In this document: positions 22,029 to 30,125 of the stretch, piece by piece
How the letters are laid out: each line of letters begins with the position of its first letter
How positions within the stretch are numbered: position 1 is the first letter of the stretch
Assembly: GCA_004335835.1 (NCBI GenBank)
Contig: RWJK01001900.1
Span: 1 to 64,000, forward strand
DNA from: Scenedesmus sp. ARA3
Lineage: Eukaryota > Chlorophyta > Chlorophyceae > Sphaeropleales > Scenedesmaceae
Direction: 5' to 3'
DNA length: 64,000 nucleotides
The notes under the pieces: model-generated
Databases searched by the model: none
Seen by the model: the letters and a program-made list of their open reading frames with translations, nothing else
What the model was told of the DNA's origin: nothing
Program-made: the position numbers and the translations under genes

Positions 22029-22149
22029 ACGCTTCTTTTGCAGGGAGGACAAGCGGCGTGCTGATGAGGAGAGCGATGACGACCGGCCACGCAAGAAGGG
22101 CAAGCCCAGCGCTGGCGCAGGCGCAGCAGCAGGCAAGCGGCGGCGATGA
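10370..22149 (+). CDS. SPT16: FACT complex subunit SPT16 (gap in one exon)
   Basis: Large FACT subunit, a histone H2A-H2B/H3-H4 chaperone acting in the nucleus during transcription and replication. Exons: 10370-10435, 10539-10665, 10860-10916, 11190-11429, 11944-12099, 12327-12479, 12648-12835, 13177-13258, 13552-13682, 13873-13983, 14363-14469, 14766-14880, 15856-16052, 16503-16698, 17420-17517, 17841-18006, 18634-18771, 19081-19136, 19417-19597, (gap)-20330, 20495-20626, 21568-21671, 22044-22149. All phases agree. Family landmarks are the aminopeptidase-like N domain (FPG-type exons 1-7, [13 protein letters not shown] in exon 8), the dimerisation and middle domains ([32 protein letters not shown]), GGWAFL, an acidic tail ([20 protein letters not shown]) and a basic end, GKRRR. 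About 45 residues after [10 protein letters not shown] lie in the N gap. Around 991 residues are visible, against about 1,050 in animals. Confidence 0.95.
11824..11993 (+). repeat. Exon-edge echo at SPT16 exon 5 acceptor
   Basis: CCGCAG plus the first ~50 nt of exon 5 ([17 protein letters not shown]) occur at 11826-11880 and 11939-11993, offset 113 nt. The upstream copy keeps the acceptor and reading frame but lacks the rest of the exon. Confidence 0.88.
12794..12985 (+). repeat. Exon-edge echo at SPT16 exon 7 donor
   Basis: The last 42 nt of exon 7, its donor GTGCGC and following intron sequence are repeated 118 nt downstream, with the second donor at 12954 against the real donor at 12836. 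Confidence 0.87.
14317..14361. repeat. (CTG)15 directly upstream of SPT16 exon 11 acceptor
   Basis: The tract ends in the acceptor CAG itself; exon 11 starts at 14363. Confidence 0.95.
14605..14805 (+). repeat. Exon-edge echo at SPT16 exon 12 acceptor
   Basis: CCCTGCCAGGCG and the following [14 protein letters not shown] coding start occur at about 14637-14690 and 14757-14805, offset 119 nt. The upstream copy has an extra base (GAAGCAAGGAGG), so it is frameshifted and cannot serve as the exon. Confidence 0.82.
14863..15365 (+). repeat. Exon-edge echo array after SPT16 exon 12 (VRLISE|GTGAG)
   Basis: The exon end CGGCTCATCAGCGAG plus GTGAG recurs in the intron with donors at 14881 (real), 15000, 15137, 15238 and a degraded one at 15363. 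Spacing is 101-137 nt. Flanking sequence (AAGGCAGCAG..., GCATGCATG) repeats with it. Confidence 0.85.
15534..15587. repeat. (CTG)n microsatellite, about 17 units
   Basis: Uninterrupted CTG tract in the large SPT16 intron 12. Confidence 0.95.
16021..16160 (+). repeat. Exon-edge echo at SPT16 exon 13 donor
   Basis: GGCGCCATCGTGCGCATCAG through the donor GGTGAG is present at 16021-16056 (real) and 16123-16158, offset 102 nt, with near identity. Confidence 0.9.
16405..16530 (+). repeat. Exon-edge echo at SPT16 exon 14 acceptor
   Basis: A CAG acceptor followed by C(A/G)CCACGTAC(A/G)AGCCCGCGCAG occurs with AG at 16427-16428 and at 16501-16502, offset 74 nt. Only the second continues as family-like coding sequence. 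Confidence 0.8.
16665..16982 (+). repeat. 92-bp tandem array of SPT16 exon 14 end and donor
   Basis: CTGGTGCAGCAGGAGA(A)GCTCGTGCGCGGCAAG followed by GTGAGGAGGTGG... is repeated with donors at 16699 (real), 16791, 16883 and 16975, an exact 92-nt period. The three intronic units are almost identical to each other, which points to recent expansion. Confidence 0.93.
17972..18104 (+). repeat. Exon-edge echo at SPT16 exon 16 donor
   Basis: TGCAAGGACGTGCAGTTCTAC then a short Cys-Glu or Cys-Lys codon pair and a GT donor occur at the exon end (donor 18007) and again with donor 18104, offset 97 nt. Confidence 0.85.
18344..18700 (+). repeat. Triple exon-edge echo at SPT16 exon 17 acceptor
   Basis: CAG followed by GTGGTGGACCTGGTGCAGAC and GCTGGACGGCGG occurs after acceptors at 18372, 18540 and 18633. 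Only the third runs on into the complete exon. The copies are separated by (CTG)n tracts. Confidence 0.92.
18470..18521. repeat. (CTG)n microsatellite, about 17 units
   Basis: Uninterrupted CTG tract in SPT16 intron 16, upstream of the second echo acceptor. Confidence 0.95.
19644..20262. other. Assembly gap (619 N)
   Basis: Unknown bases inside the SPT16 gene. From the family, the gap should hold most of one exon, between [10 protein letters not shown] and [17 protein letters not shown]. Any frame crossing it is meaningless. Confidence 0.99.
20585..21275 (+). repeat. Six-copy array of the SPT16 acidic mini-segment with donor
   Basis: GAGGAGGAGAGCTCCGA(G/C)(G/A)ACATC(T/A)(C/G)CGACGAG followed by GTGGG(G/A)C occurs as the end of exon 21 (donor 20627) and then five times in the intron, with donors near 20755, 20898, 21023, 21150 and 21274. 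The period is about 125-143 nt. Each copy is open in phase 0 and encodes DEEESS(E/D)(D/N)ISDE-like residues; several are preceded by GCGGAG or GCAGAG. Confidence 0.92.
21643..21800 (+). repeat. Exon-edge echo at SPT16 exon 22 donor
   Basis: TGGGAGGAGCTGGAGGAGGA and GGCCAAGAAG is present at the exon end (donor 21672, GTGAGT) and again 123 nt later, where the donor has decayed to GTTAGC. Confidence 0.88.
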
Positions 22150-23374
22150 AGAGGCCCTGTTCAGGCCAATTTACGGTTGGCTCCTCTGCGGCTGTGGCTG
22201 CTGGATGCGGTTGAACAACTGCAAGCAGTGCCTCGGCGGCAGGGGATTTGCAGCTGTGGCGGTTGCGGGCTCAGCTGTGTATGCTGCGTGGTATCGTTGA
22301 TGGTGAGCAGCGGCGGCGGCAGGGTGGAGGCGTGGCGTGGCACTGCAGAGGTGCTAGCGCCGCGTTTGGTTGTTGCTGCTTTGCGTGCCCGCTTTGACGT
22401 CAGCTTGAGCTCTGCACATCGGCGTTATGTTGCGCAGCGTCACAGCTTTGATGGTGCGAGCTGTGTTTGGCTGTGATGTGTGCAATTGGAAACTTGGCAG
22501 TCAGGTGGCTGCTTTTCTGCACTTGAGGTGTCAGCGGCTGAGGAGGCAGCTGGTCATGAATCAGGTCCTCTGCACAGCACAGCCATGGCTAACGCCTTCA
22601 GGTCCTTCTCCTTGCGTGTTTGGCCATTAGCTGCTGGTGTCGGTCAGCATGTGACACAGCCATGTGCAGCATGCCGAGTTTTTTTGTGCAAGCAGACACC
22701 AAAGTCATGGTCAATGTACAGCTGTTTTGATCAGCAACAGAGATTATGTCGACGACGGGTAGCTGCAGGGCATGCTTGCCTGCCTGCCTGGGTAAGTAGG
22801 TTAAGCATGCCATGTGTGCCATGGCAAGCCATGCACGTGCGTGCTTTGCATGATACGAATGTCTTCGGTGCAACACAGTATCCCTGGCTTGCTGGTGCAT
22901 CAGGGCATTGGCATGATTGATATGCACACGAGAGATCCTGTTGATGGTGGCACATGTGTTGCATGGTGGTCCGTATGCGGATAGTCGCGGGCAGAGAATC
23001 TTGCAGCTTGAGTTGGATGTTAATGCGGGTTTTTGCTGATGCCCTGATGGCTGATGGATCAGGTTCTTGCTCATTCAGCCTGTCACCAGCTTGAAAGCGG
23101 CCAATTGTCCAGTTGTGTAAAATCGCATCCCTTGATTTGTGTTGCAGTCACACCGGCTTGCTTCAATACGCAGTCGTGCTACCAAACGGGTGCCCTACCT
23201 AAACATTCCCCACCTGCGCTTTACACTGGTATCTGAGCGTGTTTGCTTTTGAATGTTTGAGCAGCCTGTGCGGCCCTGCAGCGCGTCTTCGGGCCCGAGC
23301 GCAAGTTGCCCCGCCAAAAGTGCTGCTGCGCGGGGCAGTCACTACCATACACTAAACCAACGGCGAAACAGTAC
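22150..23374. other. Intergenic / SPT16 3' region
   Basis: No credible exon on either strand. A TGTAA motif at 23116-23120 is the only obvious chlorophyte polyadenylation candidate and is far from the SPT16 stop. TG- and CA-rich sequence. Confidence 0.45.
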
Positions 23375-23878
23375 ATGTATTCAGCCAATAAGCGTACGTT
23401 TACCGCCTTGCTGATGGGAGCCCCAGTGGTGCCACAACAGCGCAGCAAGCAGCAGCAGAAACAGCAGCAAGGGTTGAGAGTTCGAAGAAGGGAGCTTTAC
23501 GCTGGCACTAAAGTCGTCAACCTACTCGGTACAGGCAACGTAAAAAAGCCCAAGGGTGCCAGAGGCTGCAGCTGGATGAAGTACTGGGCGGTGCACAGCG
23601 GGCATGCGGTCAGCACATGCTGTGCTGAAGGCTGCTACCGCACAGACAACATATCTGGAGGCCATGTGAAGATTGCTGGAGGCCCAGTGGCTGCTCTGCT
23701 GCACACCCGCTGGTACATCGTGCCTGCTTGCCCGGAGCACAACAAGCACAGCTCCTGCAAGACGTTCCGGGTGAAGCATGTGGTGGCCATTGAAGCGCCG
23801 CCCAGTACAGCTGACAGGGTGCTGAGCTGGAAAGCGGATGTGGCGAAGTTGGCACGTGCTTTTGTAGGCAAGCGGTGA
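23375..23878 (+). CDS. Single-exon protein with treble-clef-like Cys/His motif (CCAEGC...GGHVK...WYIVPACPEHN)
   Basis: 167 residues from the ATG at 23375; the open frame extends upstream only to a TTG. After a basic, Gln-rich N terminus (QQRSKQQQKQQQ, RVRRREL) a compact region contains SWMKYW, CCAEGC, NISGGHVKI and WYIVPACPEHN, then KTFRVKHVVAIE. The spaced Cys pair, the GHV His and the CPEHN Cys/His look like a zinc-binding treble-clef or HNH-related fold. From memory small bacterial proteins with GAHV...WYIVPLC..HN share this pattern, but I cannot assign activity. A third in-frame ATG at 23414 is an alternative start. A TGTAA motif follows at 24057. The lack of introns contrasts with every other plus-strand gene here. 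Confidence 0.68.
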   Translation: MYSANKRTFTALLMGAPVVPQQRSKQQQKQQQGLRVRRRELYAGTKVVNLLGTGNVKKPKGARGCSWMKYWAVHSGHAVSTCCAEGCYRTDNISGGHVKIAGGPVAALLHTRWYIVPACPEHNKHSSCKTFRVKHVVAIEAPPSTADRVLSWKADVAKLARAFVGKR

Positions 23879-24836
23879 TGCTCAGCGTCTGGGTGCTGTA
23901 CAGCAGCAGCAGCAGGCTGCACCTGCTCTTGGCTGCTGTTGCAGTGGGGCGGGTAGGAGCATGTACTGCATGGCAGCCAGCATACGCCCCAAAGCTGATT
24001 TTGTTTTCAGAGGAAAGCTGATTTAAGCACATTGACCATACATTGATGATCGCACATGTAACCAAAGTTACAAGGGTGGCGCACACGCATTGCAGCATCT
24101 GCAACAGCAGCCAAGCACATGTGCGTTGGACATGTGCTGACAGGTTGCATGCCGGCTTCAACCAGGCCCGCGCATGGTATACCATGAGGTTGACAATGAC
24201 TGTCAGCAGCAGCGTCACTGACAGCCGCCTGGTGCGGCACCGTGTTGCAGATGCGCACACATATAAATCAATCATGCTCAGCGCTCGCATGCACAGCTCC
24301 ACGTACCCCCAAGATGCGTTATTCAAGATGCATGCCTTCACATGAAGTGGCCATGGCAGCCTCTGTGCATGGATGCAGGCACAGCAACATGCGGCTCGTA
24401 ACAGCGTGCTGACTTGCACACCAGGTCAGACAGCACACAGGGGGCATGGCAGTTGCCTCTCTGGCACCCGACATGGTGGGCTCGCTGCCAAGCACCTGCA
24501 CCTCGCAAGCAACCAGAACAAGCTTGTGTTGTGGTGCCGCACCATGCGGCATCTTCCAGGCATTCGTACCAGGCATGTTTTGCCGCTTGCTGTAAGGGCT
24601 GTGGCAAGGTCAGCTGTGCATGCTGGCACTTGGCCTATAGACCTGCCAGAGGTCGAGTGATGCCACTTGAGCTGTGGTGTTGGTGGGGCGCTTGACCTTG
24701 TTGCTCTTGTCTTTGCAACAGGCGGCGACAGCAGCAGCAGCCCTGTGTCTGCAGCGATGCTGCTGAGAGCCCTGATAGGGACCAGGTGCTGCGGGGTGCA
24801 GGTGGGGCTGGTAATGGTGATGGCTGTTAGTGCTGG
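23879..24836. other. Region between convergent genes
   Basis: Presumed 3' ends of the plus-strand gene ending at 23878 and the minus-strand RING gene ending at 24837. No coding exon with recognisable motifs; the long antisense frame over 23610-24419 looks like a shadow. Confidence 0.45.
24057..24061 (+). terminator. Candidate TGTAA polyadenylation signal
   Basis: TGTAA 179 nt after the stop of the 23375-23878 gene. Eleven bases further, TTACA gives the same motif for minus-strand transcripts, consistent with a convergent gene pair. Confidence 0.42.
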
Positions 24837-24903
24837 TCAATTCAGCCTCTTCAACTGGCCAAACATATTTCCACACACTTTGCACTTGCCACCGGTCGCC
24901 TTG

Positions 24904-24951
<48 letters not shown>

Positions 24952-25205
24952 CAGGATCACAACGGTGATGCGACTGTGTCCGTGTAACTTCAGGGTGTTG
25001 TCGCCCATTAACAGAAACTAAAGGAGTCCTGTGGATGACATCATCAGCAGCCGCTGGAGGGAGTGGAGCAGCAACAGCAGCACTCTGGTCCCACCTGCTT
25101 CATGGCGCACTTCTTGCAGAGTGTTGCGTGGCCGCAAGGCACGCACGCATAGCTGATCGGCTCAGTATGGCATGATTTGCAGGCGTCCTGGTCGGTGGCT
25201 TCCAT
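24837..25205 (-). CDS. Small RING-type zinc-finger protein, two exons
   Basis: Exons on the minus strand are 25205-25095 and 24899-24837, joined in phase 0, giving 57 residues. The first ends at a GTGGGA donor; the second follows a (CTG)14 tract and a TTCAAG acceptor. Metal ligands are complete for a compact C3HC4 RING: CKSC, CVPCGH, CKKC in exon 1 and CKVC in exon 2, with ligand spacing C-x2-C-x9-C-x2-C-G-H-x3-C-x2-C-x10-C-x2-C. VPCGHxxLC is the signature of IAP/MDM2-like and plant C-terminal RINGs, whose usual role is ubiquitin E3 activity. The protein may be longer: CTGCAG upstream of the ATG could be an acceptor, and a frame from ATG 25876 (minus) could supply a first exon with a GTGGGC donor in the right phase. 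The gene is too fragmented for a simple ORF scan. Confidence 0.6.
24906..24949. repeat. (CAG)14 on plus strand = (CTG)14 before the RING exon 2 acceptor
   Basis: On the coding (minus) strand this is a CTG tract immediately upstream of the 3' splice site, the same arrangement seen in plus-strand genes. Confidence 0.9.
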
Positions 25206-26259
25206 CTGATGTCGGTGCCTGCAGCTGTTCCGAAGTTCCCGAAGCAGTCACTGCCTGTATACTGCCGGACGCTGTGCTAGTAGAGTGCCAGCATTAAACG
25301 CTTTAAACTAATCAAATGGTATAGCCGAGTTACCCAACTTGCGGAAGGACTTACACCGCTTTGACCTGCTGCCAGTACAGAAACACGGGATGTCATTGTC
25401 AGAGTCATGACAGCTCTGTCCCAGGCTGAGGTCCCACAGGTTCCCAGCTGGCACACTATGGCAGGGCAGCAACAGACAACACCATTGCTACTGATTGGTT
25501 CCAACCAACCTCAGCGCTCTTCCCAAACTGAGCAGGAGGCACTGCACGGCAGCAGCCAAGTCCATGGCATGGATGCAGTGCATGCCGGCATTGGAGTCGA
25601 CAGCGCGACAACCAAGTTTGGCAACACCTGGTACGCATTGCAACAACATTCCTCAACTAGTAAGTGCAGGGGCAACAAAGTCACGTGGTACGTGCAAATC
25701 ACGCAAACCATCACAGCTTTTGTCAATTCCAGCTGCTTCGAGGGCCGCCCCTGCGGCCCTGCGGCAGCTGCAGCCTGCATTTTCAGGTTTTCAGCCCACG
25801 CACAACCATAACAAAGCACTGCTTCGTGGTGATGTCCACCCAGTGCAGATGCATCCTCCCTGCCAGTATCAGCCATGGCGTATATGCAGATCCTGAACGG
25901 CCAGGATGTGCCAAGCCCCCTTACGACTCAAGGATCAACGCAGCGTCAATGCAATCATGTAAATCAACGAATTCATGTGTATACACCCAGCACTTCAGTC
26001 AACCGTCACCGTAATCACCAAGCTCGCCCTCTGCCTGCCGGCATCATGCAGTCAAAACAAGGGGTCACACCATAAATCGTGCCTGCAACCGCCTGACTCA
26101 GTCTTCTAGCATTTGCAAATCCCTTTCTTAGCACCTTCAAATATACCCAAACGCACGTGATGACTGCGCATGCGTGCCAGTGCCGCCCCTCCACCGCCCA
26201 CCCTCACAACCCCACACTATCCGCTGCGTCAACATCAGCAAGTCACCCATCAAGTCACA
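25206..26259. other. Gene-poor stretch upstream of the RING gene
   Basis: Contains a perfect 8-bp inverted repeat (AGGGCCGC-CCCT-GCGGCCCT, 25741-25760) and a minus-strand frame from ATG 25876 that could be a first exon of the RING gene. Nothing else can be supported. Confidence 0.4.
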
Positions 26260-26805
26260 CTAGCCGCTGCGTGTGCTGGTGTTGGTGCTGGTAACCAGGC
26301 CAGTCCACCGCACAACCTCAGTGCTGCTGTCCAGTGTCCTATCCGGCAAATTGCAGTTGTCAGTCAAGCAGCACACCGCATGCTGCAGCCCCAGCTTTGC
26401 TGCTTCGACTGGCAGCCTGTCACATTGCTGCTGGGTCAGTGCAGTGTAGTGCCACTGCCAGGCACCTGCCTTAACATCTGCTGCTGAGCAAGCGGTGACG
26501 TTTGCAGGCCGAGCTTGTGGGGAGTCACACTTGTACTGAAAGCGCCCACAGGCCACAAAGCCGTCCGCTTTGCTGTACTTTTTTGGCTTGACCAACGAGC
26601 CGATGCGCTGTTGTGTGGTGAGGCAGGCACGCCAGCTGGAGGGCACTGCAGCCAGCACAGCAGCAGGGACAACAGAAGAAAAGCAGCGTGGGTAGTTGGC
26701 GATAGAGTGGGGTGTGTGTGACGTCCTGAAGAACGTGCAGCTGCCGCCATCATGCCAGCGTGCAAATCCTGGAGTAATGTTGCCGTCCTTGCACATGTAC
26801 AACAT
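26260..26805 (-). CDS. Cys-rich secreted-type protein, paralogue of the neighbour (N terminus uncertain)
   Basis: The C-terminal region is clear: ACGRFQYKC, then a Cys-Ser acidic segment, WQWHY, a QQC, and HAVCCLTDNCNLPDRTLDSSTEV. It matches the gene at 26838-27557 motif for motif, so the two are tandem duplicates about 30 nt apart. The end CCxxDxCN is the hallmark of the Ly6/three-finger (LU-type) disulphide fold; that assignment rests on pattern only. The start is doubtful. The in-frame ATGs (26871, 26805, 26796) give no signal peptide, whereas a neighbouring frame has a good one (HAAFLLLSLLLCWLQCPPAG, near 26700). A frameshift, an unrecognised short intron or decay could explain this. Confidence 0.5.
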   Translation of the reverse strand: MLYMCKDGNITPGFARWHDGGSCTFFRTSHTPHSIANYPRCFSSVVPAAVLAAVPSSWRACLTTQQRIGSLVKPKKYSKADGFVACGRFQYKCDSPQARPANVTACSAADVKAGAWQWHYTALTQQQCDRLPVEAAKLGLQHAVCCLTDNCNLPDRTLDSSTEVVRWTGLVTSTNTSTRSG

Positions 26806-26837
26806 GCTGATAGTTGACAAATTGACATGCCTTCTTG

Positions 26838-27557
26838 TCAAACTGCTTCCTGCATGCCCTGGACTGTGCATGCCCTGCCCTGGCGCAGCCCAGCAGCTGC
26901 TGCCCGCCAGTCAAGCGCACCTCTCTCCCACTCCTTTGGCGCTGCTGGCAGCACTTCAGTGTCCTTGTCAAGCCGCCGGTCAGGAACATTGCAGGCATCG
27001 CCGCTGCAGCAGAACACATGCCTGGAAGCAGGGTACAGCTTCCCTAGGAAGTTGCCCATGCTGCTGCTGCTGCTGCTGCCGCTGCTGCTGCTGCCTGGGC
27101 GCTTGTCCATGTAGACGCTTTGTACGCAGGTGTGTGGCTTCATGGGCACGTACGCCCACTTCCAGCTGCGAGAGGCTTGCTCTGCTTCCGTGCAGTGCTT
27201 GATGCCCTTGCCGCATTGGAACTGGTACCGGCCACATTTGCTGAAGTCCTTGCGCGAGAACGTGATCGGCGCTATTGTTTGGGGCTGGCCTGGCTGCTGC
27301 GGTATGGTGGTCAGGCAGATGATGCTGTTGTTGCTGGTAGCAGGTACGGTACTAGCCACCACTGCTGCTGCTGCTACTGCTGCTGGTGGTGTTGCTGCTG
27401 CTGCCGCTGCTGCTGCCGCGCTGCTTGCTGCAGCAGCACCAGCGTTGCTGGACTGTAAGGCCGCTCCAGAGCGCAAGAGTCTGCAGTTGCAAAGTGGGAA
27501 TAGTACTAAGCAAATGCAGGCAGCCAATGGCTGCTTACGAAGCCTTCTCGTAGTCAT
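26838..27557 (-). CDS. Secreted Cys-rich protein with CCxxDxCN terminus
   Basis: 239 residues from ATG 27557. An N-terminal basic stretch (MTTRRLRKQ) and hydrophobic core (PLAACICLVLFPLCNC) make a signal peptide; the frame reaches farther only to a TTG at 27608. A 60-residue Ala-rich linker precedes the folded part: KCGRYQFQCGKG, HCTEAE, WKWAYV, HTCVQSVY, a Ser-rich loop, then HVFCCSGDACNVPDRRLDKDTEV. Eight or more Cys and the terminal CCxxDxCN suggest a three-finger-like extracellular domain, in animals typical of receptors and Ly6 proteins; function in algae is unknown. A downstream paralogue lies directly behind it on the same strand. Confidence 0.68.
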   Translation of the reverse strand: MTTRRLRKQPLAACICLVLFPLCNCRLLRSGAALQSSNAGAAAASSAAAAAAAAATPPAAVAAAAVVASTVPATSNNSIICLTTIPQQPGQPQTIAPITFSRKDFSKCGRYQFQCGKGIKHCTEAEQASRSWKWAYVPMKPHTCVQSVYMDKRPGSSSSGSSSSSSMGNFLGKLYPASRHVFCCSGDACNVPDRRLDKDTEVLPAAPKEWERGALDWRAAAAGLRQGRACTVQGMQEAV

Positions 27558-28312
27558 GCAAATCACGGAACATGGAATGGCCGGTGAGCGCTTACAATAG
27601 AACGTCAAGCAACGGTGACAGGTTGTTTACTGGAACGGTTTCTGCCGAGAACCGGCGTAACCCCTGAAGCTGGAGCTGGGAACAGTCACATGCGCTTTGG
27701 CAGTGACGCGAGTTCCACGGGCTTCTCCCACTCTTTCAAAGTCTGTTGAACGGCCTTTTTAGTAACCCACCAAATCAAATATTGGTTTCATGATGCTTTA
27801 GTGTCAATTTAGACCCCCTTGAACGGGCGCTCACGTGGTGCGTCTGACCTGGTGCGACCTGGCATATGCATTGACCTTCTGCTGGGCCTGCTCTTCAGCA
27901 AGCTGCCAGTACTGTAGCGCATGCCGTCACAGCGCTAACATTTTTGTTCAAACGGTTGTTATGATACCATGTTCAGCCACAAGAGGTGCGCTTGGTCTGT
28001 CCTGCAGACCCTGCACACCTTGCAGTCCTTGGAGTGGGAGCATCCGCAAGACTGTGTACAAGACAACCTCTGCATAGAGTGAGCGCCCTGTAAACCAGAA
28101 GGTTCAAACCTTGACTCAAACACGTGTTAGCAGAATGGCGTGGGTGGCTTGCTAAAGGATAACTGGCAGAGCGTGTTATTGCGGGCCCTCACAGCCTCGT
28201 GCAATGAGGATGGTTGACGGCAGCCACAAACGGGCATAGCGTCATCAAGCTACCGTACATCTTCCTCTTGCCTCGTTGTCGCAGTCTGCTAAACTGACAG
28301 CTCGACGCAGAC
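27558..28312. other. Intergenic region between divergent genes
   Basis: Lies between the start of the minus-strand Cys-rich gene and the start of the plus-strand TPR-methyltransferase gene, so it should hold both promoters. I see no exon or RNA gene; a GGTTCAAACC at about 28106 does not fold into a tRNA. Confidence 0.45.
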
Positions 28313-30075
28313 ATGCCTGCAGCAGGCGTTGAATTATACCAGGAGGCGAGTGAAACTGCAGCAAGTCCGGAAATGCTTCAATTATGCTGTATGTCAGGAG
28401 TATAACTGTTTTGCACATCGTGCTGCCGCTGACCGGGCCGGCTGCTGCTGCTGCTGCCGCTGCTGCTTTGCAGGCAGTAGCACTGCATCAAAGCAACCAG
28501 CTGGTACAGGCAGAGCAACGCTACAGAGCGTTTCTGAAGGATCATCCAGCACATGCAGACTGCTTACATCAGCTGGGAGCTCTGCTGGTGCAGCGGGATG
28601 GCAAGGCACAGGTACCCGCCCTCCCTTGCTAGCTGAGCCCATGCTAGCGGAGCCCATCGTATCACAACCCATCCGCTTCATGACGTCCATATCTGTCACC
28701 CACACATGCAGTGCAAGATGCTGAGCATGTGCCTGTAGCAGATTCTATGCAGTGTATGCAGCGACAGTGTGCCAGCCAAGCCATCACTTTGGCAGGAGGC
28801 TGTCCAAGGTAGAGTAGCTGGCAGTAGCCAGGTGCAGCTGCAGCAGCGCTGCATGCCCAAAATACAGCTACATTCGGCTGTATGCTAAAACTTCCCACAA
28901 CACTGACTAAGTTTGTTGAAGTGTTATGCTGGCCCTGATAACTGCTGTTGCACTATCATCATGTTGCTGCTGCTCCTGCAGTATGACGAGGCGCAGAGGT
29001 TGGTAAAGGCTGCTATTCAGCTCGCGCCAGCCAATGCACGCTACCGGCGCAGCCTTGGAGTTGTGCTTGAGGCAGCGCAGCAGTATGAGCTGGCAGCCGA
29101 TGCGTACCAAAGGGCAGTGGAGAAGCGGCCAAATGGTGTGCAGGTGAGCAGCAGGGGATGCTTTCACGTTCTAGCCTGGCTGTTTCTCTATAGAAGAAGA
29201 ACCAGAGATTGGTGGTTTAATGATGAGCAGGGGATGCCTGCCCGGCTGTGTACAGGCGGTTGTGCAAATGTCTCAGGCTTTTGCTTGTCATGGTGTTTAG
29301 TTGCTGCCTGCATGATTGCAGCTTCTTTGTTGGTGACTGTGCTGGGCTGGACACAACCATACGGGCTGCTGTGCTGCTGCTGCTGCTGCTGCTGCTGGCT
29401 CTGCTAGACGCACCTGGATCTAGCGCGAGTGCTCAAGGCAGCAGACAGGCATGCACGGGCAGCAGACGCTTATAAAGCAGCTTTGCTGCTGCAGCCGGAC
29501 CACCCGTCCGCACACTACAAGCTGGCGTCAGTGCTCAAGCAGCTGGGCAAGCACCAGGCAGCAGCACACCACTACAGGTGGGTGCAGCAGCTGAAAATGC
29601 AGCAGCCGGCAAACACAACCTGTCCATACCCATGAGCAGAGCACGTGTGAGAGTCAGCATATGTTGCATCAAGGCAACATCAATTCTTTAGCGTTAAGTT
29701 GAAGCTATGACATGTACGTCATGGCGCACACCCCATGGGACGCCTGTGTCAGGCTGTTAGCAGTTTCAGTGCTCGTGCTTGCAAACCAGCCACTGATGTG
29801 CCAATCCACTGCTGATCCTGCTGCTGCTGCTACTACTGCTGCTGTCACTGCTGCTGCTGCTGCTGCTGCTGCAGGGAGCAGCTGCGGCTAGACCCAACCA
29901 ACTCCCTAGCCGCCTTCTGGCTGGCAGCAGTGGAGCCGGCTGCTGCAGCAGCAGCGCCTGTTGCGGCCTGCCCCAGCAGCCTGGTTGCAAAGCTGTTTGA
30001 TGGCTATGCAGAAAACTTCGACAGCCACCTGGTGCACAAGCTGCGCTACCAGACGCCTGAGATGCTCATGTGGGT

Positions 30076-30125
<50 letters not shown>

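Noticed and set aside
23610..24419. 269-residue minus-strand frame
   Set aside because: Opposite the 23375-23878 gene, with no motif, no repeated domain and Leu/Cys-rich composition expected from antisense CAG-rich DNA.
24610..25008. Minus-strand frame beginning with poly-Leu
   Set aside because: The poly-Leu is the (CTG)14 intronic tract; the frame differs from that of the RING exon.
26170..27600. Plus-strand frames over the Cys-rich gene pair
   Set aside because: They lack the conserved paralogue pattern and signal peptide seen on the minus strand.
28060..28135. tRNA T-arm-like GGTTCAAACC
   Set aside because: The stem does not pair and no D arm or anticodon arm precedes it.
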